Notes: generated by a model from the sequence alone, not told the origin. Shown: positions 51,448-61,458, counted from the stretch's first letter. The stretch: DNA of 64,000 bases from Gammaproteobacteria bacterium BRH_c0 (GCA_000961645.1 LADM01000097.1:1-64000), one strand, 5' to 3'. Numbers and translations are program-made.

Positions 51448-53379
51448 TTATTCCTCATTAATGATCTGGTTATTATCGAGTCGGGCATAGGCAGCGATCA
51501 GCAAACAGCCATAAAAATACTCTTTGAAATTAGCGGCACGATCCAAACCCATGCGCTTCAGCCCGGAGGCTACTTTTACATTGATCCTTGATGGCAGCAA
51601 TCCTCTGATAGCCAATTGTGCCAGCCGCCAGCGGGAATGGGATGCCCCTTCGATGATTTTCAGCACCTCAAGCAACTGCTGTTCTGTGAGGGTGAAATCC
51701 GTGCCAAAGGGGTAGGGTTGTAACAGCGGGCGGAAAGCGTCGGCTGAGAGTATCGATTCAATCCGCTCCGGGGTGTTGTGCTGGTATGCTTCGGGAATCT
51801 GGTAGTCTGCGGCAATTTTCCCGGCTTTTTTTGCTGTTTCCAGCAGCTCCGACTGAAAGCGCGAATCGGTGACCGCCAGCATGGCGGCAATCACTGCGCT
51901 GTCGGTTTTGCCGCGCAGGTTGGCAATGCCGTATTCGGTGACGACAATGTCGCGCAGATGGCGCGGCACCGTGCAGTGGCCATAGGACCAGCGGATATTT
52001 GACAGGGTTTTGCCGTTACTCTTGCGGGTAGCGGCAATGGTGATAATGGAGCGCGCGCCCTCCAGGGCAAAGGCCTGGGAGGCAAAGTTGTACTGGCCGC
52101 CCACACCGCTGACCACCTGGCCGTTTTCAAGCCCGTCCGAGATCACCTCCCCCAACAGGGTCGCCATCATGCCCTTGTTGATAAAGCGCGCAGCGTTGCG
52201 GCCCCGGCGCTTGTCCTCCTCATCACCGTACAGATCGTTGACGTAACTGACCGGGCGCATGGCAAATTTGTCGCGTTCGACCGGGTCCATCTCCCGCAGG
52301 CGCCGGTAGAGCACTTTGGGGCCGAGAAAAAAGGCCGCGTTGAGCACCTTGCCATCCACCTCGCGGCGCAGGATGCCGGCGTCGTAGAGGTCGAGAAAGG
52401 TATCCACCAGCATTTCACTCAGGCCGTGCAGGCCTTGTTCAAAGGGGGCTAAGTCAAACGGGGCCAGTTCAGTGCCCGGCCCGGTGTGGCGGTCAGGGGT
52501 AAGTGCTTTCACCAGGGCGCGGAAGGCAGCATTGTCGCGATGCCGCAGGATCAGGCACTGGGCCACGGCATCACCCACCGAGCCGATGCCGATTTGCAGT
52601 GTGCCGCCGTCCTTGACCAGGCGGGCGATATGCAGGCCGGCGGCATATTCGCTGATGGGCACCGGGGTTTTCGGCGGCGCCACCAGGGAAAACTGGCAGG
52701 CGGGGCTGTCGAGCATGGCGGCGAAATCCTGCGTCGCAAACAGCGCCTCTCCCGCCATAAAGGGCAGTTCGTCGTTGACCTGCCCGACAAACATAAAGTC
52801 CGCCTTGCCTGCTCGGCGGGCGGCCAGCATGTCGCTGGTCATATCGGCATTGCAGCTGGCACTGTAGCGCTTGTTGCCAGTATCGTCGTTGTCTTGTGCC
52901 ACCAGCTGTGCCAGCACATTGACGCCCCGCTCCAGCAGATAGCCCAGGGCATGGGTGTAGTTGGCGCAGATATGGTCTTGCTGGGCCGATGCCACCCCCA
53001 GCTGGCTGCCAGCCAGAAAGAAAAATTCCTCAACGCGGATATTGGCGGGCAGGGCATTGCCCTTGCGGGCCTCGGCGTAGTGCAGGGCCGGGTAATCCCC
53101 GTAGAGGCGCTCCAGCACCGGCGCCAGGAAGCGTTTTTGCAAATCCGCCTTGAAGACGGGTTTTTCCAGTGTCAGGGCGGTGAGAATGGTCAGCGACAGG
53201 GTGTTGTCCGCCGCCACCCGGTCATAGAGGGCATTGGCGATATGGTTGGCCTTGCCCAGCCCCAGGGGCAGGGCGAGCACAATACGCGGGCCAACCTGGC
53301 GGATAATGTCGTCCGCCAGCACTGCCGGGTCGCTGTAGAGCGGTAAAGTGGTTGTCTGTGTCACTGAAGCGTGCGCCAT
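51448..53379 (-). CDS. acetyl-CoA hydrolase/CoA-transferase family protein
   Basis: 643 residues of the acetyl-CoA hydrolase/transferase family (N- and C-terminal domains), with GIGSVGDAVAQC (about 290), SGVGGQYNF (about 427) and the C-terminal MPFGTDFTLT-type ending. It moves or removes CoA from short acids. The start overlaps the FadJ-like stop by 19 bp, so translation is coupled. Minus-strand operon order: thiolase, FadJ-like, CoA-transferase, epoxide-hydrolase-like. Confidence 0.88.
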   Translation of the reverse strand: MAHASVTQTTTLPLYSDPAVLADDIIRQVGPRIVLALPLGLGKANHIANALYDRVAADNTLSLTILTALTLEKPVFKADLQKRFLAPVLERLYGDYPALHYAEARKGNALPANIRVEEFFFLAGSQLGVASAQQDHICANYTHALGYLLERGVNVLAQLVAQDNDDTGNKRYSASCNADMTSDMLAARRAGKADFMFVGQVNDELPFMAGEALFATQDFAAMLDSPACQFSLVAPPKTPVPISEYAAGLHIARLVKDGGTLQIGIGSVGDAVAQCLILRHRDNAAFRALVKALTPDRHTGPGTELAPFDLAPFEQGLHGLSEMLVDTFLDLYDAGILRREVDGKVLNAAFFLGPKVLYRRLREMDPVERDKFAMRPVSYVNDLYGDEEDKRRGRNAARFINKGMMATLLGEVISDGLENGQVVSGVGGQYNFASQAFALEGARSIITIAATRKSNGKTLSNIRWSYGHCTVPRHLRDIVVTEYGIANLRGKTDSAVIAAMLAVTDSRFQSELLETAKKAGKIAADYQIPEAYQHNTPERIESILSADAFRPLLQPYPFGTDFTLTEQQLLEVLKIIEGASHSRWRLAQLAIRGLLPSRINVKVASGLKRMGLDRAANFKEYFYGCLLIAAYARLDNNQIINEE

Positions 53380-55523
53380 CCCGGGTCAGGGCTGAATCGG
53401 TCGCCCTGTTCGGCGGCCAGTGTTTGCAGGGCGTTGACAACATCGTCGATACCCCGCTGCCGGGCATAATGCAGGGGACCGCCGCGAAAGGGCGCAAAGC
53501 CGGTGGCGAAGATGACGGCGCCGTCCAGTACGTCTTGCTGCTGTCCAGCGCTGGCATCCACCACCTGTTCGCGCAAACAGCTGACGCAGGTGTTGAGCAG
53601 GGGCAGTATCAGGCGGTCTGTCAGGCTGTTGTCCTCATCCACGCCGGGATCATTTTTTTTGTCGGCGGAGCCATTGCTCCACGAGTAAAGCCCTTGGCCG
53701 GATTTGCGGCCGGTTTCCCCGGCTTCCACTTTTTTGCGAATCCATTGCGGCACCGCAGGCATCTTTCCGTCGAGCTGGTCGGCGAGCATATCCGCCACTG
53801 CGATACAGATATCGAGCCCCACCTGGTCGGCCAGTTCCACCGGCCCCATGGGCATGCCGAAATCAATGGCCGCCTGGTCGATGGTCTCGGCATTCACCCC
53901 TTCATCCAGCAACAGCATGGCTTCCAGCAGGTAGGGGGTCAGCACCCGGTTGACGAGAAAGCCCGGCGAGCTGTTCACCGGGGCGGGCAGGCGACTGATG
54001 GTGTCGATAAAACTCAGGGCACGGGTTCGACAGCTGTCATCAAGACCATCGTGGCTGACCAGTTCCACCAGCTGCATCTGCGCTACCGGATTGAAAAAGT
54101 GCAGGCCCAGAAAACGCGAGGGGTTGGTCAGTTCGGTGCGCAAGTCTTCGAGGGGAATGCTGGAAGTATTGGTGGCAAGAATGGCGCTCGGCTTCATTTT
54201 TGCTTCCAGCTCGCGGTAAACGGCAGCCTTGATGTCGGCCTTTTCCGGCACCGCTTCGATCAGGATATCGGCGTGGCGGGCGCCGTCACCGGCCAGGTCG
54301 GGAATCAGGCGGTCTAGCACGGCGCGCTGCTCGGTGCCGCTCAGGTGCTTGCGCTTGCACAGGGTTGCAGCGCGGGCGATGGCGGCGGCGATCATCTTTG
54401 GTTCGCGGTCGGCGAGGGTAACCTTCAAGCCGCTAAAGGCGCACCAGGCGGCAATATCGCCGCCCATGGTGCCTGCGCCCACCACATGGACATGGCGGAT
54501 ATCGGGATCGGTTGCAGCGACTGCATGTCCATCGGAGGCCAATTTTTTGAGCTGCTCGCGCAGGAAAAATACCCGAATCAGGTTTTGCCCCGTCGGCGAA
54601 GTTACCAGCCGGGCGAATGACTGGATCTCGGCAGTTTGCATGGCCTTGTGGTCACTGCCCTGCTTGTTGCCTTTTCCACCCAGCTCGCGCCACAGCTCGA
54701 TCAGGGCAAAGGGCGCGGGGTAATGGCGACGGTCTGCCTTTTTGGCCGCTTCCTGCTCCATCCGCCGGGCAGCCATTGCGCGCACAGGGGAAAGATTGAA
54801 AATTGGCGAAAACCAGGGCGGCCTGGCAGCGGGCAGTTTGCCTGCCGCCATATCGGCCACGGCATTGAGCACATGGCGCTCCTCGGTGACGGCGTCCACC
54901 AGCCCCAGACGGTTGGCTTTGGCGGCAGGCACGGTCTTGCCGGTCAGCATCAGGGTCATGGCCTCGACCGGGTTGATCAGGGCTGTGGCGCGAAACGTAC
55001 CGCCCAGCCCCGGATGCAGCCCCAGCAATACCTCCGGGAAGCCAAAGGTGGCACCGGCAATGGCGATACGCTGGTCGCAGGCCAGGGCCAGTTCAAGGCC
55101 GCCCCCCAGGCAGGGGCCGTGGATTACCGCCAGGGTGGCAACGGGCAGTTGTGACAGGCGGTCGACAATGGCGTGGGCGCGCTGGAGTCGCTGGGCTACT
55201 GCGGCACTGTCTGTCTCTCCCCGGAACATGCCCACATCGGCGCCGACACAAAAGCCCGAGGCTTTGGCTGAGCGCACAACCAGTGCCCTGGGGCGGTCGG
55301 TCTCCAGGCCGGCGAGAATGGTGTCGAGTTCCTCCAGCACGGCCTCATCGAGGCTGTTGGCGCTTGAGCCCTGTTTGTCGAACACCAGCCAGGCGATAGC
55401 GGCGTCATCACGAGTCAGGGTCCAGTGCTTATTGGGGTGGTCGTCGCTGCTGGCAACCGGTCCCAACTCAAGGCGCTTGCTGTCCAGCACAGCGAGGATA
55501 TCCACAGTTTTGCTCGTTTTCAT
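53361..55523 (-). CDS. FadJ-like enoyl-CoA hydratase / 3-hydroxyacyl-CoA dehydrogenase
   Basis: 720 residues. The N-terminal enoyl-CoA hydratase/isomerase domain (to about 280) has GPCLGGGLELALACD and the Glu-containing FPEVLLGLHPG. The dehydrogenase domain (from about 340) has the NAD motif VVGAGTMGGDIA, then FFNPV and the C-terminal 3HCDH repeats. It hydrates and oxidises acyl-CoA in beta-oxidation. It ends 19 bp inside the CoA-transferase and starts exactly after the thiolase stop. Confidence 0.92.
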   Translation of the reverse strand: MKTSKTVDILAVLDSKRLELGPVASSDDHPNKHWTLTRDDAAIAWLVFDKQGSSANSLDEAVLEELDTILAGLETDRPRALVVRSAKASGFCVGADVGMFRGETDSAAVAQRLQRAHAIVDRLSQLPVATLAVIHGPCLGGGLELALACDQRIAIAGATFGFPEVLLGLHPGLGGTFRATALINPVEAMTLMLTGKTVPAAKANRLGLVDAVTEERHVLNAVADMAAGKLPAARPPWFSPIFNLSPVRAMAARRMEQEAAKKADRRHYPAPFALIELWRELGGKGNKQGSDHKAMQTAEIQSFARLVTSPTGQNLIRVFFLREQLKKLASDGHAVAATDPDIRHVHVVGAGTMGGDIAAWCAFSGLKVTLADREPKMIAAAIARAATLCKRKHLSGTEQRAVLDRLIPDLAGDGARHADILIEAVPEKADIKAAVYRELEAKMKPSAILATNTSSIPLEDLRTELTNPSRFLGLHFFNPVAQMQLVELVSHDGLDDSCRTRALSFIDTISRLPAPVNSSPGFLVNRVLTPYLLEAMLLLDEGVNAETIDQAAIDFGMPMGPVELADQVGLDICIAVADMLADQLDGKMPAVPQWIRKKVEAGETGRKSGQGLYSWSNGSADKKNDPGVDEDNSLTDRLILPLLNTCVSCLREQVVDASAGQQQDVLDGAVIFATGFAPFRGGPLHYARQRGIDDVVNALQTLAAEQGDRFSPDPGWRTLQ

Positions 55524-56825
55524 TTACACCGCCTCCAGCAACATGGCGCCGCCCTGGCCGCCGCCGACACACTGGCTGGCGATGCCGCGTTTGAGCCCCA
55601 GCCGTTTGAGGCTGTTGGCCAGATGCAGGACGATGCGATTGCCGCTGGCCGCCACCGGGTGGCCGAGGCTGATAGCGCCGCCGTCGATATTGAGGCGCTC
55701 CGCCGCGATGGCGCCCATGGCGCTGTCGAGGCCAAGCACGGTGCGGCAAAATTCATCGCTTTGCCAGGCGCGAAGGCAGGCCAGTACTTGGGCGGCAAAA
55801 GCTTCATTGATTTCCCACAGGTCGATATCGCCGAGGCCGTAGTCGCCGCGCTTGAGCAGTTCGGTGGCGCTCAGCACCGGGCCGAGCCCCATAATGGATG
55901 GGTCGAGGGCCGACCACTGGCTGTCGACAATGCGCGCCATGGGTTCCAGTCCGTGGCGTTCCACTGCTGTCTCTGAGGCCAGTACCACCCAGCTGGCACC
56001 GTCGGTGACCTGGGAACTGTTGCCCGCCGTTACCACACCCCAGGGTTTTTCAAATACCGGCTTGAGGCCCTCCAGCCGCGCCGCCGTGGTATCGGGCCTG
56101 ACGCCGTTGTCAGCGTCGTAGCATTCGCCGCTGGTGGCAAAGGCCGGGGTCAGCTCCTCTTTCAGCCAGCCATTTTCCTGGGCTTGCGCCAGGCGCCGGT
56201 GACTTTGCGCGGCGTACTCGTCTGCCGCCGGGCGGGAGATATCAAACAGATGGGCGAGCACTTCGGCAGTCTGTCCCATATTGAGATCCACCACCGGGTC
56301 TGTCAGCCCCTTCAACAGGCCGATCACCGGCGCGAAAAAGCCGGGCCGCACCCGGCTCAGCACCTTGATGCGTTGGGGCAGAGTCTTGGCGCCATTCAAG
56401 GCGGCAAACCAGGCGGTTGCCTGCTTGTTGAAATACAGCGGCGCATGACTGAGGGATTCACTGCCCCCTGCCAGAACCAGGTCGGCCTCCCCCCCGCGGA
56501 TGGCCTGACAGCCACCATCGATGGCCAACATGCCGGAGCCACAGTTGATCTGCACCGTGTGGGCAGGCATCGCGGCTCCCATGCCCAGCCGCAGGGCGGC
56601 AATGCGGGCAGGGTTCATCTCCTCCGCCAGCACATTGACACAGCCGAGAATCACCTGGTCGAAGCAATCGGCTGAAAAAGGCTGGCGCAACAACAGGGGT
56701 CGGCCACACTGCACGGCCAGGTCAACGGGGGTGAAAGGACCGGGGGCGCCCGCCACCTTGAGAAACGGGGTGCGGGCGCCATCGACGATATAAACGGGGC
56801 GATGTGGAGGCCTGGTAAGGCTGAT
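55524..56825 (-). CDS. FadI-like thiolase (acetyl-CoA acyltransferase), non-standard start
   Basis: About 433 residues. The thiolase is complete: INCGSGMLAIDGG with the nucleophile Cys, NEAFA, GHPVAASG with the His, and CVGGGQGGA with the second Cys. The conserved N-terminus RPVYIVDGARTPF lies upstream of the first NTG codon (GTG at 56756), in frame and uninterrupted. No ATG, GTG or TTG precedes it before an upstream stop. The best fit is ATC at 56823-56825, seven bases after gggag. Either a rare start codon, an ATG-to-ATC change or a base error. The protein cleaves 3-ketoacyl-CoA and works with the FadJ-like enzyme. Confidence 0.85.
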   Translation of the reverse strand: MSLTRPPHRPVYIVDGARTPFLKVAGAPGPFTPVDLAVQCGRPLLLRQPFSADCFDQVILGCVNVLAEEMNPARIAALRLGMGAAMPAHTVQINCGSGMLAIDGGCQAIRGGEADLVLAGGSESLSHAPLYFNKQATAWFAALNGAKTLPQRIKVLSRVRPGFFAPVIGLLKGLTDPVVDLNMGQTAEVLAHLFDISRPAADEYAAQSHRRLAQAQENGWLKEELTPAFATSGECYDADNGVRPDTTAARLEGLKPVFEKPWGVVTAGNSSQVTDGASWVVLASETAVERHGLEPMARIVDSQWSALDPSIMGLGPVLSATELLKRGDYGLGDIDLWEINEAFAAQVLACLRAWQSDEFCRTVLGLDSAMGAIAAERLNIDGGAISLGHPVAASGNRIVLHLANSLKRLGLKRGIASQCVGGGQGGAMLLEAV

Positions 56826-56878
56826 AACGCTTCTCCCTGGGAGTTGGTCTGCCTCTTATGCGGCAATCGTAAAACGAA

Positions 56879-57325
56879 TTATTCGACGATCAGCTTGCCC
56901 TTCATCACCGCCCAGTGGCCGGGGAACGAGCAGAAAAAGGTGTAATCACCGCCTTTTTCCAGCGTTGATACGTCAAAGGTGATGCTGGTGCTCTCACCGC
57001 CACCAATCATATCGGTATGCAGCAGAACCCGTTTGTCACCGGGTACCAGATATTCGTTGTCCAGCCCCTGTGTCATACCCTCCTGGGCCACGGCCTGGAA
57101 TTGGTCGCTGTCAGTGACGACCCAGTTGTGACCCATTTGCGCAACCGGGAGCTTGCCGGTGTGGGTCAGGGTCAGTTTGACCTGTTGGCAATCAGCGCCA
57201 ATGGTCAGTTCTTTCTTGTCGAACTGCAGCTGGTCGTTGGCGCTGATCTCGAGTTCACAGTCGTTCGCCAAAGCCTGGCCGGCAAACAGCAGGGTGGAGA
57301 GGGCAAGAAAAAGTCGCAGTTTCAT
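56879..57325 (-). CDS. azu: azurin
   Basis: 148 residues: a 20-residue signal peptide and a 128-residue mature protein, exactly the usual length. In mature numbering the type-1 copper ligands are His46, Cys112 and His117 with axial Met121, and Cys3-Cys26 form the disulfide. It carries electrons in the periplasm. It may supply electrons to or from the oxidative genes, but that is not shown; no partner nitrite reductase or cytochrome lies near. Confidence 0.96.
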   Translation of the reverse strand: MKLRLFLALSTLLFAGQALANDCELEISANDQLQFDKKELTIGADCQQVKLTLTHTGKLPVAQMGHNWVVTDSDQFQAVAQEGMTQGLDNEYLVPGDKRVLLHTDMIGGGESTSITFDVSTLEKGGDYTFFCSFPGHWAVMKGKLIVE

Positions 57326-57737
57326 GGTGTGATTCCCTGGTTGTCGTGAAGATGAATAAAAACGCGGTCTGGCGTCGTGCGATGGACAGGTTCATCATAG
57401 AACAGCCTTGCTGAGTCCACCACTCAGGGTTCGACAACGCTGATCGCGCAGATACTCCCCGAGATTGCCAAATGGCTGCAAAACGCCGGGCGAGGATTGC
57501 CGGGAGCGTGGTCCGCGGCCTTTTAATACAGGTGTCTTGGTGATACAGTGCCTTAAAAAAGTACTGCTAGTAAAGGCTGGTTCTGGCACCCCCAACAGCA
57601 AGCTGCTCGCGCAGGCTGCCTTGCTCAGAATCCATACATCAAGGCAGCCTCAAGGCAGGAAAAACACCGGCGCCTGATCACACCCTGGCGACCAGGTGCA
57701 GACCAATAACAACACTCGAATCAACAACAGGTAATCA
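57326..57737. other. 412-bp divergent intergenic region
   Basis: No gene. The clear feature is a perfect inverted repeat AGGCTGCCTTG / CAAGGCAGCCT at 57613-57650 with a 16-base loop, about 88 bp before the DUF1214 gene; it is an operator or mRNA hairpin candidate. Confidence 0.55.
57613..57650 (+). promoter_or_regulatory. inverted repeat upstream of the DUF1214 operon
   Basis: Two perfect 11-base arms separated by 16 bases. A third, related aaggcagg follows at once. Candidate operator or leader hairpin. Confidence 0.45.
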
Positions 57738-58856
57738 ATGATGAACAGCAACGCCGCCAGGGATGTGTCTGTCCTGTGGGAAGCCTTTTGCGACAATATC
57801 AAGAACGCCGGAATGGATATCCTCGCTTCCGCCGAGGGACTGGATGATGTTAACCAGGCCGAAGGCCTGCGCTACCTCACCCGTCTGCTCAAGGGCAGCT
57901 TCGAAAAATTTGTTGAGTTTGCCGACCCTCTCGATCCGGTCATTTTCAAAATGTGCGATGAACGCTCCGGCTACGGTGGCGACAACCCGGACAACATCTA
58001 TTCCGCCAGCCCCATCCAGGCCGGTCAGGTGTACGAGATCACTGGCAATCGCGGCAACATCTTCCAGTTCAACTTCAATATGTTCAAATTTGGCACCAAC
58101 AGTCAGTACGAATTGCTGGGGCAGCTCCACGACAAGCAGCTGCACTTTGATGAGCAGGGCAATTTCACCATTTTCCTCGGTGGCGAGCCGCTGGACCACA
58201 ACTGGCTGCCAATCCCCGAAGGCGCTAATCAGATCATGCTGCGCCAGACCTTTTGCGATCGCAGCAGGGAGCAGGAGGTGACCCTGAAGATCCGCCTGGT
58301 GTCGGATTCTGCGGCTATTCCGCCTCTTGGCCTCGACAGCATGATTCGCAAGCTCAGTGGCGCGGAGGACTTTTTCTGCAAGACGGGCCGCATGATGCAC
58401 GGCTGGTCAAAAGACTTTACCCGCTCGATGAACAGTCTGCCCCTGACCGATCCTCAGTTTATTGCCGAGGGCGGCGGCGATCCCAGCGCCTTCTTTTATA
58501 TCTCCTCCTGGAGGCTGGAACCGGGTCAGGCGCTGCTGGTGCATATCCCGGAATTTCCCGAAGGCAAGCTGTGGAATCTGGCGCTGTTCAACTTCTGGTT
58601 TGAATCCATGGATTATGTGAATTTCCGCATTCACACCAATAACCGCATCTGTCACATCAACGTTGACGGCAGCGTCACCCTGGTGATCGCCAATGAAGAT
58701 CCGGGTGTCGATAACTGGCTCAACGCCACCGGTCATGTGCAGGGCAATATGGTGATGCGCGCCTGGAGTGGCGGCGTGCGGCCCGTTGATCCACAAACTG
58801 AATTGGTGGATATCAACAGCGTCGACTGGGCGCAAAAATTCCGCCGCTGGTCCTGA
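57738..58856 (+). CDS. DUF1214-domain protein (first copy)
   Basis: 372 residues, no signal peptide. The C-terminal DUF1214-type beta domain (about 260-360) has LWNLALFNFW, then DGSVTLVIANEDPGVDNWL and the closing GNMVMRAWSGG. The middle segment NPDNIYSASPI is shared with the 60092 protein. Function is unknown; relatives stand beside sulfotransferases and P450s in catabolic loci. It is the first gene of a plus-strand row running to 63489 with short gaps (43 bp to the sulfotransferase). Confidence 0.78.
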   Translation: MMNSNAARDVSVLWEAFCDNIKNAGMDILASAEGLDDVNQAEGLRYLTRLLKGSFEKFVEFADPLDPVIFKMCDERSGYGGDNPDNIYSASPIQAGQVYEITGNRGNIFQFNFNMFKFGTNSQYELLGQLHDKQLHFDEQGNFTIFLGGEPLDHNWLPIPEGANQIMLRQTFCDRSREQEVTLKIRLVSDSAAIPPLGLDSMIRKLSGAEDFFCKTGRMMHGWSKDFTRSMNSLPLTDPQFIAEGGGDPSAFFYISSWRLEPGQALLVHIPEFPEGKLWNLALFNFWFESMDYVNFRIHTNNRICHINVDGSVTLVIANEDPGVDNWLNATGHVQGNMVMRAWSGGVRPVDPQTELVDINSVDWAQKFRRWS

Positions 58857-58899
58857 CCTGAACTTTTCACCTGAAACCACATAAAGACAAGAGTGAATC

Positions 58900-60057
58900 A
58901 TGCAAACCTACAGCCTGAACGCCGAAGAAATTTTTGCCACCGCTGCCCGTGAAGCGGGCCTTGAGAAATATGCCGATGACGGCATGCGCCAGCGCTTTTA
59001 CGACTTGATGCAACTGTTCAATGATTTTGGCCGCATCCCGGAACCCGCCTATGCCGATGCCGTGGCTGAAATCAAACGAGTGGTGGGACTGCGTCTGAAA
59101 CTGGCCCGTGACTGGAGCGAGCACCCGGAAATCCTCGAAGGCAAAATCGAGCAGCCCTTTTTTGTGATCGGCAATGCCCGCGCCGGTACCACCTTTGCCC
59201 AGTCGATCCTCAACCTGGATGAAGGCCACCGCACCCCCTGTTACTGGGATACCCGCAACCCTTCACCGCCACCCGGGCTTGATCCTGCGGCGGATGCGGC
59301 GGCCCATGAAGAGGCGAAAGCCTTTATCAATTTTATGGTGAGCAGCTCGCCAGGCCTGCTGCCCTCGCACCCCTATTTTGACCAGGAAGGCTATACGGAA
59401 GCAGAGGACGAATTTCCCTATTCCATCGATTTCAGCATGGCCTACCCGCTGCATTACATGAAGGTTCCCACTCTTCCCCAGTGTCTGCCGCCTAAGGACC
59501 CGGTCCAGGCCCTGCAATTCCACAAAAAAATGCTGCAGCAATTTCAGTGGAAAATGCCCTGCAAGCGCTGGGTGGGGAAAGGCATTATTCACCAGTACAT
59601 CATGCCTTCGCTGCTGGAGGTCTACCCCGATGCGGTGTGTTTCTGGATGCACAGGCCGCCGGAGGAATACATCGCTTCGCTGCTGGAACTGCTCGAACTG
59701 CAATACAAACCCTTCAATGGCGATCTCTACAATGTTCAGTCGGAGGCCATGGTTGAGCAGCTGAAAGCGGGCATCGATTTTTTCATGAGCCAGCCCAGCA
59801 TTGACGACTCCCGGGTACACCATATCCGCTTCCGCGATTTTGTTGCCGACCCTGCCGCAGTGATCGCACCCATCTATGAAAAAAGCGGCGTGCCCTTCAC
59901 CAAATACTTTGAGAAGCGCATCAAGGATCGCATTAGCGATCCGGCATTTCGGGCCGATCGCCACGGCAAGTTTGTCTATTCACTGGATAAGTTCGGTTTG
60001 ACCAAGGAGGGCTTGCGCAGCCAGTTTGCCGATTACTGCGAACGCTTTGAGCTGTAA
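58900..60057 (+). CDS. sulfotransferase family protein
   Basis: 385 residues. The PAPS-binding 5'-phosphosulfate loop is GNARAGTTFAQ (about 90-100). The family's 3'-phosphate-type block and the later FWMHRPPEEYI (about 246-258) fit the Sulfotransfer_3 group. It should transfer sulfate from PAPS to a small-molecule hydroxyl in the cytoplasm. Its place between two DUF1214 genes suggests these three act together, perhaps on a hydroxylated sterol- or terpene-like compound (inference). Confidence 0.85.
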   Translation: MQTYSLNAEEIFATAAREAGLEKYADDGMRQRFYDLMQLFNDFGRIPEPAYADAVAEIKRVVGLRLKLARDWSEHPEILEGKIEQPFFVIGNARAGTTFAQSILNLDEGHRTPCYWDTRNPSPPPGLDPAADAAAHEEAKAFINFMVSSSPGLLPSHPYFDQEGYTEAEDEFPYSIDFSMAYPLHYMKVPTLPQCLPPKDPVQALQFHKKMLQQFQWKMPCKRWVGKGIIHQYIMPSLLEVYPDAVCFWMHRPPEEYIASLLELLELQYKPFNGDLYNVQSEAMVEQLKAGIDFFMSQPSIDDSRVHHIRFRDFVADPAAVIAPIYEKSGVPFTKYFEKRIKDRISDPAFRADRHGKFVYSLDKFGLTKEGLRSQFADYCERFEL

Positions 60058-60091
60058 ATTTTGCCTGGCAACCGCATAGAAGGAACAGGTT

Positions 60092-61405
60092 ATGTCCACC
60101 GATAAACGCTCTGCAGCTTCGTCTGCCACCAGGGATGTTGCCGCTTCAGTGCTCGCCACGCCGCAACAGCGGCTGGTGGAGGAGCGCGCCCTTGCCATCG
60201 CTGGCAGGCTGGAGATGGCGGCTGCAAAAGATCGCATCACTGCCCTGTTCAAGGCCGACCGCAACGCCAGGCTCGGCAACCAGGATGGCTTGATTGCCCA
60301 AAGCGCCGCTGAACACTGCCAGCACGCCGCGATGATCGCTGCCGGAGAAACTCCCCTCAGCCCCTGCTTTGTGTGGACCATTGCCATGGCCCACCAGTGG
60401 CTGGGGATCGATATGCCGGGCAGCCGCATCGGCCAGGACAACCCGGATAACGTCTATCGCTTTGCCAGTGTTGATGCCAGTCAGCGCTATATCCTCAGCG
60501 GACAGTTTGCTGATCAGCCGCCCACGGATTTCAGCCTCTGTTCCCTCCCCGCCCATGTTGGCGAAGGCATCGCCGCCAATGTCTGCGGCATTATTACCCG
60601 CGACACCATTGATGTGGATGGCGATGGGCGGTTTGAGATTGTGGTGGACAGTACCCCTACCGAGGGGCGGCGCAATCACCTTTGTATCGCCAGGGCGAAA
60701 GTGCTGATGGGCAGGGATACCCTGGCCGACTGGGGTGTGGAGCGCCCTGCGCACTTGTCTATCAAACTGGTTGATGCTGAAGCTGTCGACGATTTTGATA
60801 TTGAACAGGCCAGCGTGCGTGCTGCACAGCTGGCCTTTACCATCGCCGAGTTTTTCCTGCGAGTGGTGCAGCATGGCATGTGCGAGGTGGAGCCGGTGAA
60901 TACCATTCCACCACCGGTTGCCTCCGCCGGGCGCGGCGGGCTGGTAACCCAGTCGGCCACCCTCGGTTACTACCAGCTTGCCGAGGGTGAGGCCTGGGTG
61001 ATCAGTATCGACATGCTCGGTGCCCGTTATCTGGGTGTGCAGTTGTGCGATATGTGGATGCTGTCCTACGACTACCGGCAGCGCGCCAGTAGCCTCAATC
61101 ACCGTCAGGCGCTGGCCGATGACGACGGCCGGGTGCGCATGGTGGTGTCAGCAACCGATCCCGGCGTGCACAACTGGCTGGACGGCAGCGGCCATGATCT
61201 GGGTACCATCCTGGTGCGCTGGCACGGCATTCCCGCCGGGGCGGATTTTGCCAACAGCGTGGTTGCCAACGTGGTAGCGATTGAGGATTTACCAACGTAT
61301 TTGCCTGCCGAAACCCGCTGGCTGGATGCAAAGGCGCGTTCACAGCAGCAGGCTGAGCGGCTCCACGCCTACAATAATCGCGTCTATTTGCAAACGGCAG
61401 ACTGA
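60092..61405 (+). CDS. DUF1214-domain protein (second copy)
   Basis: 437 residues, distant paralogue of the 57738 protein. It shares QDNPDNVYRFASVDASQRYIL in the middle and, at the C-terminus, GRVRMVVSATDPGVHNWLDG and GTILVRW. The N-terminal 70 residues are longer and helical. aaggaac RBS. The two copies flank the sulfotransferase gene. Function unknown. Confidence 0.78.
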   Translation: MSTDKRSAASSATRDVAASVLATPQQRLVEERALAIAGRLEMAAAKDRITALFKADRNARLGNQDGLIAQSAAEHCQHAAMIAAGETPLSPCFVWTIAMAHQWLGIDMPGSRIGQDNPDNVYRFASVDASQRYILSGQFADQPPTDFSLCSLPAHVGEGIAANVCGIITRDTIDVDGDGRFEIVVDSTPTEGRRNHLCIARAKVLMGRDTLADWGVERPAHLSIKLVDAEAVDDFDIEQASVRAAQLAFTIAEFFLRVVQHGMCEVEPVNTIPPPVASAGRGGLVTQSATLGYYQLAEGEAWVISIDMLGARYLGVQLCDMWMLSYDYRQRASSLNHRQALADDDGRVRMVVSATDPGVHNWLDGSGHDLGTILVRWHGIPAGADFANSVVANVVAIEDLPTYLPAETRWLDAKARSQQQAERLHAYNNRVYLQTAD

Positions 61406-61458
61406 TTGCCGTTCATACCTCGAATGCTTTTGAGTAAACAACTTTTGGAGAAACAGCA

